Made by a program: the position numbers and the translations under genes | In this document: positions 39,483-39,725 of the stretch, piece after piece | Numbering within the stretch: position 1 is the first letter of the stretch | How the letters are laid out: each line of letters opens with the position of its first letter | Source of the DNA: Agrobacterium albertimagni AOL15 | GTDB lineage: Bacteria > Pseudomonadota > Alphaproteobacteria > Rhizobiales > Rhizobiaceae | DNA: 39,725 nt | Reading direction: 5' to 3' | Assembly: GCF_000300855.1 (NCBI RefSeq) | Contig: NZ_ALJF01000017.1 | Span: 1 to 39,725 of the forward strand | Notes under the pieces: model-generated | What the model saw: the letters and a program-made list of their open reading frames with translations, nothing else | What the model was told of the DNA's origin: nothing | Database searches by the model: none

Positions 39483-39725
39483 CTAGCGAAACAGCACCAC
39501 CGGCACCTTGCAGGAGCGGATCATTTCCGTCGTCGTCGAGCCGATGAAGAGGGAGCGCAGCCGTGAATGGCTGTAGGCACCCATTGCGAGAAGGTCGAAG
39601 CCTTCCTTCTCAACCATGTCCGAGATCACCTTATCGGCCGCGCCCTGCAGGAGTGCGACTTCCGGGGCATAGCCCGCGGCCTTCAGTATGATCGCAGCGT
39701 CATCGAGCTTCTTGCGGTTCTCGGT
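39483..39725 (-). CDS. Universal stress protein UspA family, C-terminal part
   Basis: The window ends inside this gene; 80 C-terminal residues are visible. The segment GFDLLAMGAYSHSRLRSLF is followed by IGSTTTEMIRSCKVPVVLFR, the ATP-binding GxxGS/T type signature of UspA proteins (here GAYSHSRLR and GSTTT). Alphaproteobacterial Usp proteins of this class are often tandem-domain, about 270 residues. It is upstream of the RES gene on the same strand with only 17 bases between them, so stress-linked expression of the RES protein is plausible. Confidence 0.88.
   Translation of the reverse strand, partial: TENRKKLDDAAIILKAAGYAPEVALLQGAADKVISDMVEKEGFDLLAMGAYSHSRLRSLFIGSTTTEMIRSCKVPVVLFR

Overview
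The window looks like accessory DNA of an alphaproteobacterium of the order Hyphomicrobiales (Rhizobiales). It is GC-rich, with dense head-to-tail genes and many ATGA or TGATG overlaps. It carries a gene set typical of rhizobial symbiosis-island-type integrative and conjugative elements (ICEs) or related plasmids: a VirD2-like DUF3363 relaxase, a TraG coupling protein, CopG, TraF, DUF2840, DUF736, RepA, an AlpA-like HTH protein, DUF2285, DUF932, a large ParB and a PrtN-like protein. No integrase, tRNA attachment site, rRNA or CRISPR array was found.

Layout. (1) 1-3603: an IS110-family element that interrupts an IS66-family element. (2) 3631-12923, minus strand: the conjugation and excision module. 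It runs, in transcription order, from a split DUF6499/DUF2285 activator (FseA-like, apparently joined by +1 frameshifting), through an excisionase-like HTH gene, repA with three downstream iterons, DUF2840, traF, DUF736, a lytic transglycosylase and the relaxase, to traG and copG. The trb mating-pore genes often found after copG are absent; the IS elements sit there instead. (3) 13048-14095: small regulators, namely a LuxR-type HTH protein without a sensor domain and two XRE proteins that share an ACTATAGT promoter palindrome. (4) 14107-23542: metabolic cargo. An IclR-controlled operon encodes an M24 hydrolase, a threonine-synthase-like enzyme and a complete TctCBA transporter. It is followed by a Phd/VapC-like toxin-antitoxin pair and, convergently, by a PduX-like GHMP kinase with a cysteine-synthase-fold PLP enzyme. 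(5) 23886-29903: further ICE backbone genes (DUF932, DUF736, ParB, PrtN). DUF932 and parB each have a long, similar, structured 5' leader. (6) 30108-33118: an Lrp regulator divergent from a homodimeric E1-type 2-oxoacid dehydrogenase (MdeR/MdeB-like). (7) 33130-39725: a frameshifted NYN gene, a D,D-carboxypeptidase with a SPOR domain, a minus-strand cluster around a divergent GroEL-like chaperonin that lacks two of the three catalytic aspartates, a RES-domain protein and a partial universal stress protein.

How the parts fit. Regions 2, 3 and 5 are the maintenance, excision and transfer machinery of one mobile element, and region 4 is probably its payload: uptake and breakdown of an unidentified carboxylated or amino-acid-derived compound. 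The MdeB-like enzyme could receive 2-oxobutyrate, which would suit threonine- or homoserine-related chemistry, but that link is inference. The strongest candidates for something undescribed are the pseudo-ATPase chaperonin cluster (35375-37857, perhaps to 38673), the duplicated structured leader, and the kinase plus PLP enzyme pair.
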